A DNA stretch of 64,000 bases from Zygnema cylindricum. Taxonomy: Eukaryota > Streptophyta > Zygnematophyceae > Zygnematales > Zygnemataceae. The stretch's first letter is position 1. Each line of letters begins with the position of its first letter. A program made the translations under genes and the position numbers. The stretch covers positions 204,418 through 268,417 of the forward strand of contig JBBHKE010002124.1 of NCBI GenBank assembly GCA_037447655.1, given 5' to 3'. Below the pieces are notes generated by a model, which was not told where the DNA came from, did not search any database, and was given only the letters and a program-made list of their open reading frames with translations. Shown here in pieces: positions 20,552 to 31,100 of the stretch.

Positions 20552-21910
20552 ATGGAGGTCTCAGAGTTTCAGGTTATGGGCCCACCATCTAGGGTGCCTA
20601 TGTTCGATGGAACAGACTTCACTTATTGGGAGTTTACAATGGCGGGATTGCTTTTTGAGAAGCACTTATGGGGAATCGTTTCGGGACAAGTGAGATGTCC
20701 GCCACCTGGCTTTGGAGGAGCTTACTATGGAGATTCATCTGAGGCTGCCCAGAATATCATCCGGAGCTCAGATGCAACGGAAGGTGAAGGGAAGAATCTT
20801 TCCGTGGATGGGGAAATAGGGGAGAAGGAAAAAGGGACACCTATGGTGAGGGGAGCTAGGCTCTCAGCTATGGTACCACATGTAGGGATTAAAACTGAGG
20901 AAAATGACAGAAAAATATGGGAATACAAAAACACTATAGCAAAACATCTCATACTTAGATATGTGTGTAAGTCGATAGCTATCACTCTTTTAAGTCTAAC
21001 CAAGTCTTCAGAGATATGGGAAGTACTAATTCAGATTTATAAGAGTGAGACTATTCAGAGGCAGCAATTAGTAAAACAGGAAATAGATGCCTATGTTTAT
21101 AAAGGCGGTAGCATGATAGAGTTTTGCAATGATATTGCTGCGTTATATGTTGAGCTAGCTAGTGCGGGATGTGTAGAATCTGAGGAGGGTAAGATTAATA
21201 CACTACTTATGAAACTCCCAAGTGAGTACGAAAGCATTATTTATCGTATGCAGGCAAGGGATGGCTCCTCATGGACTTGGAGCTTTACCATGGGGATAAT
21301 TCTTGTGAGGGAAAGCACTTTGGAGCTTCGAAGGGGAAAGGACAGGGTCAATGCTTTTTCAGCTGGTGGTGATTGGCGGAAGCGTGATGAGAGGAACGGT
21401 GGTGACGAGCGGAAGCGTGATGAGAGGAAGAAAGACAAAGGTAAACCTTATCGGAACTTTGGTGGAAAAAGAGGGAGAAGAAGAGACACGGGAGCTTTGA
21501 AAAAAGGGGTTTGCTTCTTTTGTAGGGAACCGGGTCATTATATGGAGGAATGCCCTTGTTTGGAAAAACTTAGAAGTTGGAATGTGGATGAGGAGGACGA
21601 AGAGGAAGAGGAGAAAGAGGATGAAGAAAAATTGGAGCTTCTTCACATCGGTAGAATGGGGAAGAGAGAAAAGTACACAGAAATTGGACGAAGGCAACAG
21701 TGTGCTTTTGGAGGTATAAGGGAAGTAAAGAGAGAGGAGATACTTGAAGAAGTTCAAAATATTGAGGATAGTTTCATAGATATTTTGGAAACAGAAAACT
21801 GGTCGGCAAGGGAGACTTCAACGGATTCCGAGGAAAGGGGGAGAATTAATTCTAGAGGGGGTTTTAAAGGATATGGGAGAAGAGAAATGTTTATTGGGAA
21901 TAGAAAGTAA
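20552..21910 (+). CDS. Element B gag, starting inside the LTR
   Basis: 452 codons, uninterrupted. The capsid-like part (about residues 100-240) is of the copia gag type, with EIWEVLIQIYKSETIQRQQL, GGSMIEFCNDIAALYVEL and KINTLLMKLPSEYE. A highly basic, repeat-rich section follows (RKRDERNGGDERKRDERKKD), then one CCHC zinc knuckle (CFFCREPGHYMEEC, residues about 321-334) and an acidic stretch. The ATG at 20552 is within the 5' LTR, and the next codons are translated through the primer-binding site (FQVMGPPSR). Elements C and D share this start. The protein should form the particle shell and bind RNA; the element must borrow pol functions in trans. Confidence 0.9.
   Translation: MEVSEFQVMGPPSRVPMFDGTDFTYWEFTMAGLLFEKHLWGIVSGQVRCPPPGFGGAYYGDSSEAAQNIIRSSDATEGEGKNLSVDGEIGEKEKGTPMVRGARLSAMVPHVGIKTEENDRKIWEYKNTIAKHLILRYVCKSIAITLLSLTKSSEIWEVLIQIYKSETIQRQQLVKQEIDAYVYKGGSMIEFCNDIAALYVELASAGCVESEEGKINTLLMKLPSEYESIIYRMQARDGSSWTWSFTMGIILVRESTLELRRGKDRVNAFSAGGDWRKRDERNGGDERKRDERKKDKGKPYRNFGGKRGRRRDTGALKKGVCFFCREPGHYMEECPCLEKLRSWNVDEEDEEEEEKEDEEKLELLHIGRMGKREKYTEIGRRQQCAFGGIREVKREEILEEVQNIEDSFIDILETENWSARETSTDSEERGRINSRGGFKGYGRREMFIGNRK
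20572..20584 (+). other. Primer-binding site matching initiator tRNA-Met anticodon arm
   Basis: GGTTATGGGCCCA follows the LTR directly. It is complementary to the anticodon-arm sequence of eukaryotic initiator tRNA-Met (containing CCCATAACC), as in Drosophila copia half-tRNA priming, and not to the tRNA 3' end. The identical site occurs in elements C (49224) and D (54693). Confidence 0.75.
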
Positions 21911-22403
21911 TAGTGGAAAGAATTCCATGGGAGAGAGTGAGGGAAGTTCAGAAAATGGGGTAACTATCATAGATAAAAATATGAGTACGAAAGATGTAGA
22001 TCTTATAAGGAACTTAGTGGGGACTAGTGTTTGTTGGGAATATTTGGGGGTGGATGGATTTGACGTTACTACTTGGTGTGATGTCACTTGTGAAGATGTG
22101 CCTGTAAAAGGGTTAGCATCTGGGTGTATGTTGCAGATTGGAGATGGGGCTGGCTGTTTGGATCGCAAGAGGGAAATCTGTTTGTGTGTGGATAAAAGAG
22201 TGATGAAGTGGATAAAATCTTTGCTCGAATTTATGAAAAATGGGATGTTAAATAAAATGTATGATCGACAAGATGAAATTATTTTTGGTCATCTAATACA
22301 CTTTCTTAAATATAAAAATATTCGCTTGAAGCTTCATGAAGGAAAAAGGAAAAAGGAAAGAAAAATATATATATATGTATTTGTTGTTTTTGATGGGAGT
22401 TGA
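21873..22403 (+). CDS. Element B ORF2, unknown function
   Basis: 176 codons in the +1 frame relative to gag, overlapping the gag end by 38 bp. It begins MGEEKCLLGIES and contains a core with LVGTS, GFDVTTWCDV, EDVPVKGLASG and LQIGDG. A basic C-terminus follows (KLHEGKRKKERK). Element E, on the other strand at 62370-62801, encodes a clearly homologous protein at the same place with the same frame relation, so this is inherited coding sequence. I do not recognise the family. It occupies the position of pol. It could be expressed by frameshifting from gag or as a separate product. Confidence 0.65.
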   Translation: MGEEKCLLGIESNSGKNSMGESEGSSENGVTIIDKNMSTKDVDLIRNLVGTSVCWEYLGVDGFDVTTWCDVTCEDVPVKGLASGCMLQIGDGAGCLDRKREICLCVDKRVMKWIKSLLEFMKNGMLNKMYDRQDEIIFGHLIHFLKYKNIRLKLHEGKRKKERKIYIYVFVVFDGS

Positions 22404-22431
22404 AAGTAAGTAGACTGGAAAATAAGGGGAG

Positions 22432-23625
22432 TGTTGAAATTTAAGTATTTTCTAGGTCTAGAGTTTGTAAATATAAAAAGGTAAAAAGGGGACAGTGACA
22501 GCCTGCCTCTAACTCTTCACTCAAGTCCCCACACTTGTCGCAGTCACTGAAGACTTGAGGAGGAGTTGGATCCATGGATGGCTAAGCTGTCCAAAGAGGA
22601 CAGGAAGGCCAATCTTGATAGAGTTATCTAAAAAGATTGACGGACCCAGGATTCGATCCTGGTACCTTTCTTCCGTCTTACTAGCCGTTAGCTTTAACCA
22701 ATATGACTAGAGCCAGTGCTAGAGTACGTTAGGTTTGATAAATATTTATATTTGTACACGTAGACTAGTTCGTATAACGGGAAATAGATACGCAATACAT
22801 AGATACAGTTTTGTATAGTACGGAGTACGATTTAATGTATTTTATGAAACGGATACCGCGCATTTGTTTCGAACGCGAAACAAATATCGCGCGCGTATTT
22901 TCAACGACTAAAATTGTATCCAGTTTGATCGGACGGCCACGATTGGTGCCGCGATCACGGAACGTGTACTTTTGGCGTTTTTTCAGCCATCGCCACGTAA
23001 TGTGACACGTGGCGCGACAATGTTGGATTGCGGCGACTCCGGAGATTGCGGAAACAAATCCGGCTATGACACGTGTCGAGAATTTGGCCATGTTGTACAA
23101 TGGCCGTACAGAAAGTACACCGGCACCTGTACTTTTCTGTACGACACAGTAATTTGATTCGTGCCATACTTCAGTAGATAGAGTTTTAGAGAGGATTTAG
23201 GACTTAGAAAATTTTGGGTAGGCAGCTGCCTCTCCCAGAGAGCACCTTGTATAAATGGCAAACTTTGATCAGCCATAACTATCAATTTACTTGACCATTT
23301 TCAGTGATTCTTTTTGCTGCGGACTCAGGGGAGTCTAGGCTACACAGGGGTGTAGTCGGTCAGAGTTTTTGTCTGCCAGGGTGGCTGTATTTCTAAGAGA
23401 AAGTCAAAGTGGATGAATGTGTCCAAATCTCATATTCTAACTTTGCATTCTGTGGTGGAACTGAGCACACAGAAAGTGTTATTTCACAGGGGTGAATATA
23501 TATTGGGGTTCTGACTGTCAAGGGGTCAGTCATTTGGGTTTATATCAACTTGGAGTCGGCACTATCTAGATTAGCTTCTTTTGGATCTGCATACTCTGAG
23601 GGCCAATGGAGGTCTCAGAGTTTCA
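22432..23625 (+). repeat. Element B 3' LTR
   Basis: 1194 bp, nearly identical to the 5' LTR. It ends ...GTTTCA and is followed by CTAAG, then by the rest of the chromovirus LTR. Confidence 0.95.
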
Positions 23626-23786
23626 CTAAGTTGCAACGCCGCTAAGTTGCTATGCTGCTATGCTGCGGTGGTCTGGATTCGCAGCTGCGCTGCTTTGGAA
23701 TCGCAACTGCGCTGCTCTGAAATCGCAACTATAGCAGCCTAGCCCTAGCCACTAAGTACCCAATTCTGTAACCCTGTAATTGTCTA

Positions 23787-24649
23787 ACACTAAATAAAAG
23801 CTTTCCATATTAGCAGCAGTGAAAAAACTCGGTCGGGCGTCAGTTACTCTCATTTTGAAAAAAAAAACGGTCGGTTTCGGGTATGAAATTTTTTGACTTT
23901 TGCGACCTCCGCCCTCAGTTATGTGTTGATTCATTCGATACTGTAATTTTGTGTCCGTTCGGTTTGGTGCGAGCGCCGAGCTGTTTTCATTTGTACGAAT
24001 CGCACACTTGTCGAATTCGAAGAAATGTTGGTTCGCGAAGCGTGACGCGATTTTTTTGTCCGCGGAAATATTTTATGTGTACGACGAACCCACAATAGTT
24101 TCGTACGAGACTTCAGTTTCAAGAGGTTTCGTTTCACTTTGCGTCTAAGTTCAATGTAACGCTTAGAGGATTAAATTTCAATTTTGCGGCTAAGTGCTCT
24201 CAGTCTCTCACCGTGGAGCTCACATAACGACAAAAAGTGACTGACTGCAACACTTTTTATTTACAAGTGGTTGCCGCAGTTTTGTTACCGTAAACGTTCG
24301 CCGGCCGTGTGAATTGCTAAATATATTATGACTGTCGACGTTCGCAAGCGCGGCATAATTTTAAGCGGCTGAAAAATATTTTCAAAGTCGAAGTTGTTCA
24401 ACCGATTGACTGTCAAATTTGTACTCAACGGTGCTTTATTTGTACATGTGTGTACTTCAAACGTACGTTTTTTGACAAAATGACGTAAGTGACTGTCCGC
24501 AACCAAAACAGTCACTGTCATTATCAATTCCCTTCATGTATTATTAAAAAGCGTTCTCCTTTGCAAAGAACGCGTAACAAATTCCATTGTCTTGTATTAT
24601 AGTAATCGGTTCACCGCTCAATCGCTCATCCCTACAAGAATTGGCGAAC
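23787..24649. other. Intergenic, no gene recognised
   Basis: A GTAC/TTCG-rich stretch to the right of the chromovirus. Short open frames on both strands have no recognisable content. No terminal repeats were found. Confidence 0.4.
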
Positions 24650-25206
24650 AATTCTTGTTTGGGGTAAATAGTGTCCTGTATCGATACCTTATACCGATAA
24701 TCGATATGTACTAAATTTCAGAGAGATAATTTATCGTTATGACGTGAGAAATTACGAAAAATCCGTAATAAATTCGTAATGTATATTCGTACTTTAACTC
24801 TGATTTAATGTAAACAACCTCACCTTTCGTCCGATGGAACTTCACCCTTATTTGGTAACGGAGAAATTTGTCGGGCCCCTTTGAGTATGATATTAACGGT
24901 TAACGGAATTATCGCCACGCGTTACTACAATAGCGATGAAAGGAAATTACTCTAAGCGCTAATTTACTGTTATCAACGCTATATTGGTTCCAAAATAAAT
25001 AATTAAAAACATAAACATTCATTTATGCACTTCACTTATTCTGTTTGTCGACTTTGTAGCTTAAGAAGGTGAGTTGGCATCAACAATTTTTAGAGGATGC
25101 CACAACTTGTCGGATAGCGTACTTGCGGGGTTTGGAAATCGTACGAAAATAGAAATTATATCGTAATATACAGTAAATAGGGATATTCAATACTATTTTA
25201 TGGTTT

Positions 25207-25683
25207 ATAGTAAATAGTGTTGTGTATCGGCAAATTTCTTATCGCGATAAGTTCAACATTCGACATTTCAAATATCCAATTGCCAGAGGGCCGGCTATAT
25301 CGCTCCAGGGACAAAAAGAATTAGTGCTATATATTTGGTGGGAGGTGGTGGTCCGTACAAATTCAACACGAAAATGTCCGTTGGAAAGCAATACGCCCTC
25401 CCCTCCCCCCGCGACGACGATTTGGTGGGAGGTGGTGGTCCGTACAAATTCAACACGAAAATGTCTGTTGGAAAGCAATACGTCTTCCCCTCCCCCCGCG
25501 ACGACGATTTTTTAAGTTTTTCGGTAGACTGTTGGAGGGAGGTATCGCGATGGCTTTCAAGCCAATAACTCACTGTGGTATGTGTTTTTATCTCGAGATT
25601 AACTTCTCAACTTACCAAAACAATACGTCGATTGTCAGACACATATCGAGTATCAGCACGAGACTCTCGATAAACAACACTAA
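25207..25683. mobile_element. MITE-like unit with internal 87-bp duplication
   Basis: The ends TAGTGTTGTGTATCGG and CTCGATAAACAACACTA are imperfect inverted repeats. It carries an 87-bp tandem duplication (25334-25420, 25421-25507) absent from the R1 copy a version. Non-coding. Confidence 0.5.
25334..25507. repeat. 87-bp tandem duplication
   Basis: Two copies start TTTGGTGGGAGGTGG and end GCGACGACGA, with two or three differences. Open on both strands by chance; no gene is inferred. Confidence 0.9.
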
Positions 25684-25741
25684 ATTAACATGTAGTGCTC
25701 ACGCTATTTGATAAGGCTAAGAGCTATTCAAAGTAGACTTA

Positions 25742-26571
25742 GGGTGTGTTCCCATGTGTTTAATGTAAGGGCTTTTTCTTGTCTATATCATCCAAAATAG
25801 ACCGTGCAGCGAGAAAAATTTATGCCGTACAAAATAATTGTGAAAACCATATTACAATTTGTGACATCGTGAAACTTGAAATGTGCTGCAGCTTGTCATC
25901 TTGCTCTTTTCGACCCACTGCCACGTCATTCCAGGTAATCTTAAAACTTTATCTGAAAACGACTCGCGAGTCAATTTTATTTGAAGTAACGGTTGAACAA
26001 CGAATAGGATTTTGTGTTTGCACGTGTTGTAAAATCTCATTTTTTTTACAAAACGCCATTACACAAAAAAAAATTACAACATGTACGAAATTTTTTTGTA
26101 AAGTGGCTGCTGAGGGGTCTCGAGCAACTGATGCCATTTCGCAAGAGCGAAGTTCGTGAAGACGTCTCTTTCCCTCTCCCTCTAGCATTATCACTTTTAT
26201 CTCTCACTTTTTAGTGAAACACGACAATATAGGTATGTAATAAAAGATATTTTTAAAATATTCATTTGAATACCTTTGACCATTTTTTGATGGCAAGTCG
26301 AGTGAGAAAAGTTGAAAAAAACAAAGCGGGAAGCCATGGCCGAAAGTTTTGAATCAATGACGTCTACTTTAGCACAATTGAGCATAACGTCATAACGTCG
26401 CAAAACACAAAAAAAAATAAACGTCTACAGCCGTCTCTCTTTCGTAAACTTGAAAAATTGCGAGTTTTGTAATTGTCTACAACCATCACATTTTAAAGTA
26501 ACGATTTCATTTTTGAACATAGGGACAGTCTGAAAAGTAGTAATAAGTTAAGGTTACACGGGAACGCACCC
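25742..26571. mobile_element. TTA-flanked TIR element (PIF/Harbinger-like MITE)
   Basis: 830 bp, starting GGGTGTGTTCCCATGTG and ending ACACGGGAACGCACCC, an inverted repeat of about 16 bp with two or three mismatches. It is flanked by TTA on both sides (25739-25741, 26572-26574). No transposase is encoded. The R1 copy near 12150 lacks it and shows the empty site. The TTA duplication and GGG start fit the PIF/Harbinger group. Confidence 0.8.
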
Positions 26572-26811
26572 TTACATGCGAAACCCACTGAACGTTGTAG
26601 AAATGTGATGCAACGTGAATGTTCTATACAAAAACTACTTGTCGTACGTAATGTTAACTGCTAAGAATACATATTAGCGTTAGTTCTATAAAAGTGTTAG
26701 TAATACTGTAAATTTTGGGCCAGAAAAAGTTGCAATATAATTAGTGTTGTTAACGCTAATATCAAAGGGCGACGAAGGGAAGACTTTAATGTAATGTAGG
26801 TTTGTATTGTA

Positions 26812-27337
26812 CACCGCGAATCGCTATTAGCGCAGAAGTTTTTTTAGCGTATAAAAATAATTAGCGTTATAAATGCTAATTGAGAATTTGAAAAATAAAT
26901 AGAAACATCTATTCTAGTTTTTTACTAATGCTAATTTGGGTTTAAAAAAAAACCATAAACATGCTTACACTAATATAGGTATCCGTACAAAATATTTGAA
27001 ATCGGACGACGTCGCGTAATTTTACCGTCCGTACTTGTTAGACTATTTTATGTGTGTTAAATTTTCACTTTCTTCCAGTGCACATTCACATGCGCGCACC
27101 TATGCTAAATTATTTTCTGTATTTTTTTCACTTAGGAAGGTACAATTTTGTACGGTCTGACACTGACCGTATTCGACACTATTTACATCGCAGTGTACCT
27201 TCGTTATTAACGCTAATTGGAACAGAACCCTAAATGGCGTAAAGGAAAAAATAGAATTATTAATGCTATTTTTGGATTTTGGTCAAAATTTGAGGGAACC
27301 GAATTAGCGTTCAATACGCTAATAGCGATTCGCGGTG
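26812..27337. mobile_element. TA-flanked MITE, 526 bp
   Basis: Perfect 21-bp inverted ends beginning CACCGCGAATCGCTATTAG, flanked by TA on both sides (26810-26811, 27338-27339). AT-rich interior with repeated TTAGCGTTAA-type sequence and no transposase. The TA duplication is consistent with Tc1/mariner-type mobilisation. Confidence 0.85.
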
Positions 27338-27339
27338 TA

Positions 27340-28166
27340 GCTATTGTTATTAAATGATATTTGTGAACGTGGCTCGTTATGAGCCACCAACGAAAGTTTC
27401 ACCTTTCATTTTAAATAGTGTGATTAACTCTGGATCGATAGCGATGGTCAGTGTACGGCAGTACATCGAGAGCATACGGACAAAAGGTCGCTAGCTAGTG
27501 CAGTGATACGGTAGAATGTTCGAATCGGACGGTTAGGAAGTGGTCCAAGAAATGTGGAAGCAACTAATGCCGAAACTGCACTAAACGGTGGGCCAATACT
27601 TCTGCACCTAGCCTCGCTGGCGAACGTCCTAAAGATATTTGTGCGGTTGAAGTTGAAAGGTTTGAACTTTGAACATTTTACTCAAATTAGTACAGCATGA
27701 CGTGAGATAAATTGCATATTTGATATCTGGTACACAAATGTACGGAAGTAGTTTGATAACGGTATAATTTTCCGTGCGGCCTGTATAGCTTTCTGTACGA
27801 TTGTGTAAACATCACGTTAAACGAGTCCTGCCATGTGCAATATAGTTTCATTATATGCACATAGGTCCTGGATCGGACGGTGCCGATTATAAGCCGCACT
27901 TTAATACTTTATGCTGCGTCGTACGGAAAGAAACTTTTTCCGTTCGCTGCTGGCGAGCTCCTTCCAGAATCTTTTTGGTAACTTTTAGTTTAGTACAAAA
28001 TATTTGAAACAGCCGTTTACACTTTACACTTTCAAGGAATACAGTCCCAAACTTGCTACTCCCAAACTGCTGCTGTTGTAATACTGCAGTTTCATATTTC
28101 GTCTGTCTCCTGCTTCTGCTTCATCACCTGCTTCATCTGCTGCAGTGAAGCTGTCAATTGGCAGCC
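27340..28166. other. Region upstream of the nucleotidase gene
   Basis: No gene is recognised. It should contain the promoter and 5' UTR of the downstream gene. No convincing TATA box could be fixed. A CTGCTTCTGCTTCATCACC-type pyrimidine-rich stretch lies just before the first ATG. Confidence 0.35.
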
Positions 28167-31100
28167 ATGGCTCTCTCTGAAAGGTGCGCCAGGATACTCT
28201 TAAATGTGTCTCGTTCTCATCACAAGATTCTCTCGAAAGCTTTGGGATCCAGGTAGTATGTTTCAGTGTTTTAGATTTGGTAGCTGCAACTTTTTTAACA
28301 ATAGTAATAGGATCAGAGGTGAGAGCACAGTACTGGTCATGATGTTGATGAAAGTGACTGCTGTGATAAATTTTGATCCATATCGATTTTGATACCATTA
28401 TTGGTGCTATTACTAAGATAATAATACCAGTGACTCTCTCTCTCTCCTTCTCGTTTTTTATACTTTGTGATATTTACCGCAAAAACGTTCACTCTTGTTC
28501 ATGATTATGCTTATTTACTCCTTTTTTTTTTTGTTAATGCTTTGTGATTTATACAGCAGAACCATGCACTCGTATTCCTCCGAGAATGAAATTGGGGCAG
28601 GGTCTTCTCCCTATTTCGATACATGCATATTTGGTTCGTTGATCACATGCTTTATAACCTTTGCTTTCAAGTTTGCGATTTTGTAACAAAGGCAGATATT
28701 CTGCTGTGTTTTTCCCGTCAAAGATGTTGCAGACATGACGCCATTCTTTTTCATAGCAGTTTTGCTGTTTTGTAACAGCGTTTAATCAGACGGTAGACTT
28801 GCGTCACTTACATCGTGAATCATTATCAGAGTAACGATTCTTCAACATTTAAACTCGCTTTTCTGTGTGCTCACTTGTCGGATTTTTAATCAGAAGGTGC
28901 TGGTTCAAATGGCGAAAATTCGATCTTTAATAGCGATACAAGGTGTATTGCAATGGCCCGTGTCTCTCTACGGATAAATTCGCGAATAGTTTTGAGTTCT
29001 TACAGCTAGTTGGTGATGTGAAGTATGTGACTTTGCAAGTCTTTACAAAACTTCACTGTTTTCACTCAAATGCGCTGAGTGATTGACTTACTGAATAGAT
29101 TGCCGCATGAATGTTATTTTCTTACAGCATTCACTTTTCCACAGATAAGGTGGTTTTGATCGTCTTACAGAACAAAATTAGTTTTTATCTTCATACAAAT
29201 AACATTCAGCATCTTACAGATAAATTGATATTTTTATCTTTTTACAGATAACATTTATTATCTTACTGATAAAATGGATTTTTATCTTCATACAGATAAC
29301 ATTCATTATTGTATTGATAATGGATTTTTTTCCGTATTCACGATATTTCAGATAAAGTGGATTTTATCTTCTTACAAATAACATTCATTATCTTACAGAT
29401 AAAGTGGTTTTTTTCTTCTTACAGATTTGGACGACACTCTTTACCCTCTCAGCTCAGGGATTGCAGCAGCCTGCCGTGTGAATATAAGAGGTCTGTTCAG
29501 CACCTAACTCTTTTTTTCCTTCATTTATGATGATAATGGTGGAGATGATAGTAAGTATTGTATGATGATAATGATAATAAATAATTATCTATGATATTGA
29601 TGAAAAATACTGTATGTAGCTGTTCCTCCAGTGAAAGAATCCACTATGTTATTGTCATAGGTGGAACGTTTTTAGTCCATCTCTGTGTTAAACAGGCTGA
29701 TGGGCAGCAGGTTTCACAAGGACTTCATTCTTTGAGGAAGAGGAGTAGAAAAGCTACAAAAATGATTTCAACTTTGGTAGAGGGAAACTCATGGGCTTGC
29801 TATTTTATGAACGAATACTGAACATGAAATGGTGCTCTTCTTCCACATATAGTGATCACGGTGTCAAACATAACAAGACTCGTTTGTTGCAAGGATTACC
29901 ATTCTCACTCACTCCATGTCTACCAAAGTACACAGCCCATGGTTATCATTTTAAAGGGAATTATCAGTGCAAAAGCGGTATTAGAACGTACTAATTTATT
30001 GTATGGAGATGTGATGGATTGTAGTGCACTCCTTAAATAATGTCATTTAGATTATTCTGTGTTTTTTGGTCAGGTAAAATCACAACCAAATTAGTGTCTT
30101 CAACACTAATAGCAAGGCGTTGTTTACTTTCACATAACTGCATGCCTGCCTAGTGTTGACACGTAATGAGGCTGCACCTGTGGCTGTCAGACTCGTATTT
30201 TTAATGTAGAAACGTCATATGTCGTTACTCATACTATACTCATATTATCCCAAAAATCCTGTATAATGCGTGTATAACAATGACATATAATATATATAAT
30301 TTATGGGAGATGTTCGCTTGGACCAAAGATTTAATTTGGGGAAAGGTGTGGAAACGCTTTATGTGGTTCCCCGTACTAAATGCCTGTTATACCTGAAACA
30401 TCGTGTAATACTTGTATAATACTGGGTACTAGATCCACACATTTTTGCATTCTTCTATGGTCGCTCTTCAACACAGACATGTCAGGTCCTTCACACAGTC
30501 GTAAAAAAAGTTGGAGAATTTGCCCTTTTTATCGCTTTTGTTCTCTATTTTATTCCTCATGTTTTGTGGCATACTTCTAGATGAATTATCCACATTAGTT
30601 CTTTTTTTTAAATCTCAGGGATTTCCACTTCTGTTCCAAAACTTGAAACAGATTTTCAGCGTGACCTAGCTGCCCGACGATAGACTTTGTAGTGACAGAG
30701 GTGATTGTCAGTCAGTTTCAATGGGATAGTAATATAGTCGTTTTTGTTTTGTAGACATTTATGACAGCATAGGAGGTAAGCTATCGTTTAAAAAATCTTC
30801 ACAGGACAACATCTGAATCAGAAGTATGCTCTTTTTGTTAGTTCTATTTCATTTAGAGAAGGGCTCTTGCTCGAATTGATACTCATCGTACATGTGATGT
30901 CTTGCAGATTTTATGGTCAATCGCCTTGGGGTAGACCCTGAACATGTGGTACAATTCAATTTAGATCTTTATAAAAAATATGGCACAACTATGGCAGGCT
31001 TGCGGGTTAGTCCCAACCACTTGTTTATGCGCTGCTTTTCTTTTCTGTCCCTACGTGTTCATTGCAAACTCGTCATGCGTCTATGTTTCTCATCTGTGAG

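Larger units (their letters stand above)
19378..20571 (+). repeat. Element B 5' LTR
   Basis: U3 begins TGTTGAAATTTAAG and carries, in order: a hairpin at 19457-19513, an antisense tRNA-like unit (about 19586-19662), and a GTAC inverted repeat (20052-20064 and 20075-20088). TATAAAT is at 20196-20202. The leader then contains several AGGG-loop hairpins. The last 20 bp include the gag ATG. Confidence 0.95.
19378..23625 (+). mobile_element. Gag-only copia-like LTR element B
   Basis: Two 1194-bp LTRs (19378-20571, 22432-23625) show about five differences and are flanked by CTAAG (19373-19377 and 23626-23630). The internal region is only 1860 bp. It holds a copia-type gag and a second ORF but no protease, integrase, RT or RNase H. 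The polypurine tract before the 3' LTR (AATAAGGGGAG) matches elements C and E. This is the layout of non-autonomous elements described in plants as TR-GAG. It inserted into the chromovirus 5' LTR and is young by LTR identity. Confidence 0.95.
12266..23777 (-). mobile_element. Ty3/gypsy chromovirus, split by copia B
   Basis: The left LTR is 12266-12714 (TGTAAAAGA...CCTGTTACA, 449 bp). The right LTR is 19027-19377 plus 23631-23777, interrupted by element B. On the minus strand the right LTR is 5'. It is followed by a primer-binding site TGGTATCGGAGC, one mismatch from the usual initiator tRNA-Met site, then gag, protease, RT, RNase H, integrase, chromodomain and an extra ORF. A purine tract (TTAGTGGGAGGCAT) abuts the 3' LTR. 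AATTGTCTA occurs on both outer flanks (12257-12265, 23778-23786) and includes the target duplication, though the exact right boundary is blurred. Several stops and frameshifts make this copy inactive. Confidence 0.93.
24650..26670. repeat. Dispersed repeat R1, copy b (interrupted)
   Basis: Homologous to 11250-12260 over its whole length. It is interrupted at 25742-26571 by a TTA-flanked element whose empty site is visible in copy a. Confidence 0.7.

Noticed and set aside
25222-25573. Tandem-repeat protein encoded at the 87-bp duplication
   Set aside because: Open on both strands because the 87-bp unit is a multiple of three; no start context, homologue or splice signals, and it lies in a MITE-like unit.
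29150-29430. CRISPR-like array in intron 2
   Set aside because: Units are degenerate, lack distinct spacers, and the context is a eukaryotic intron.
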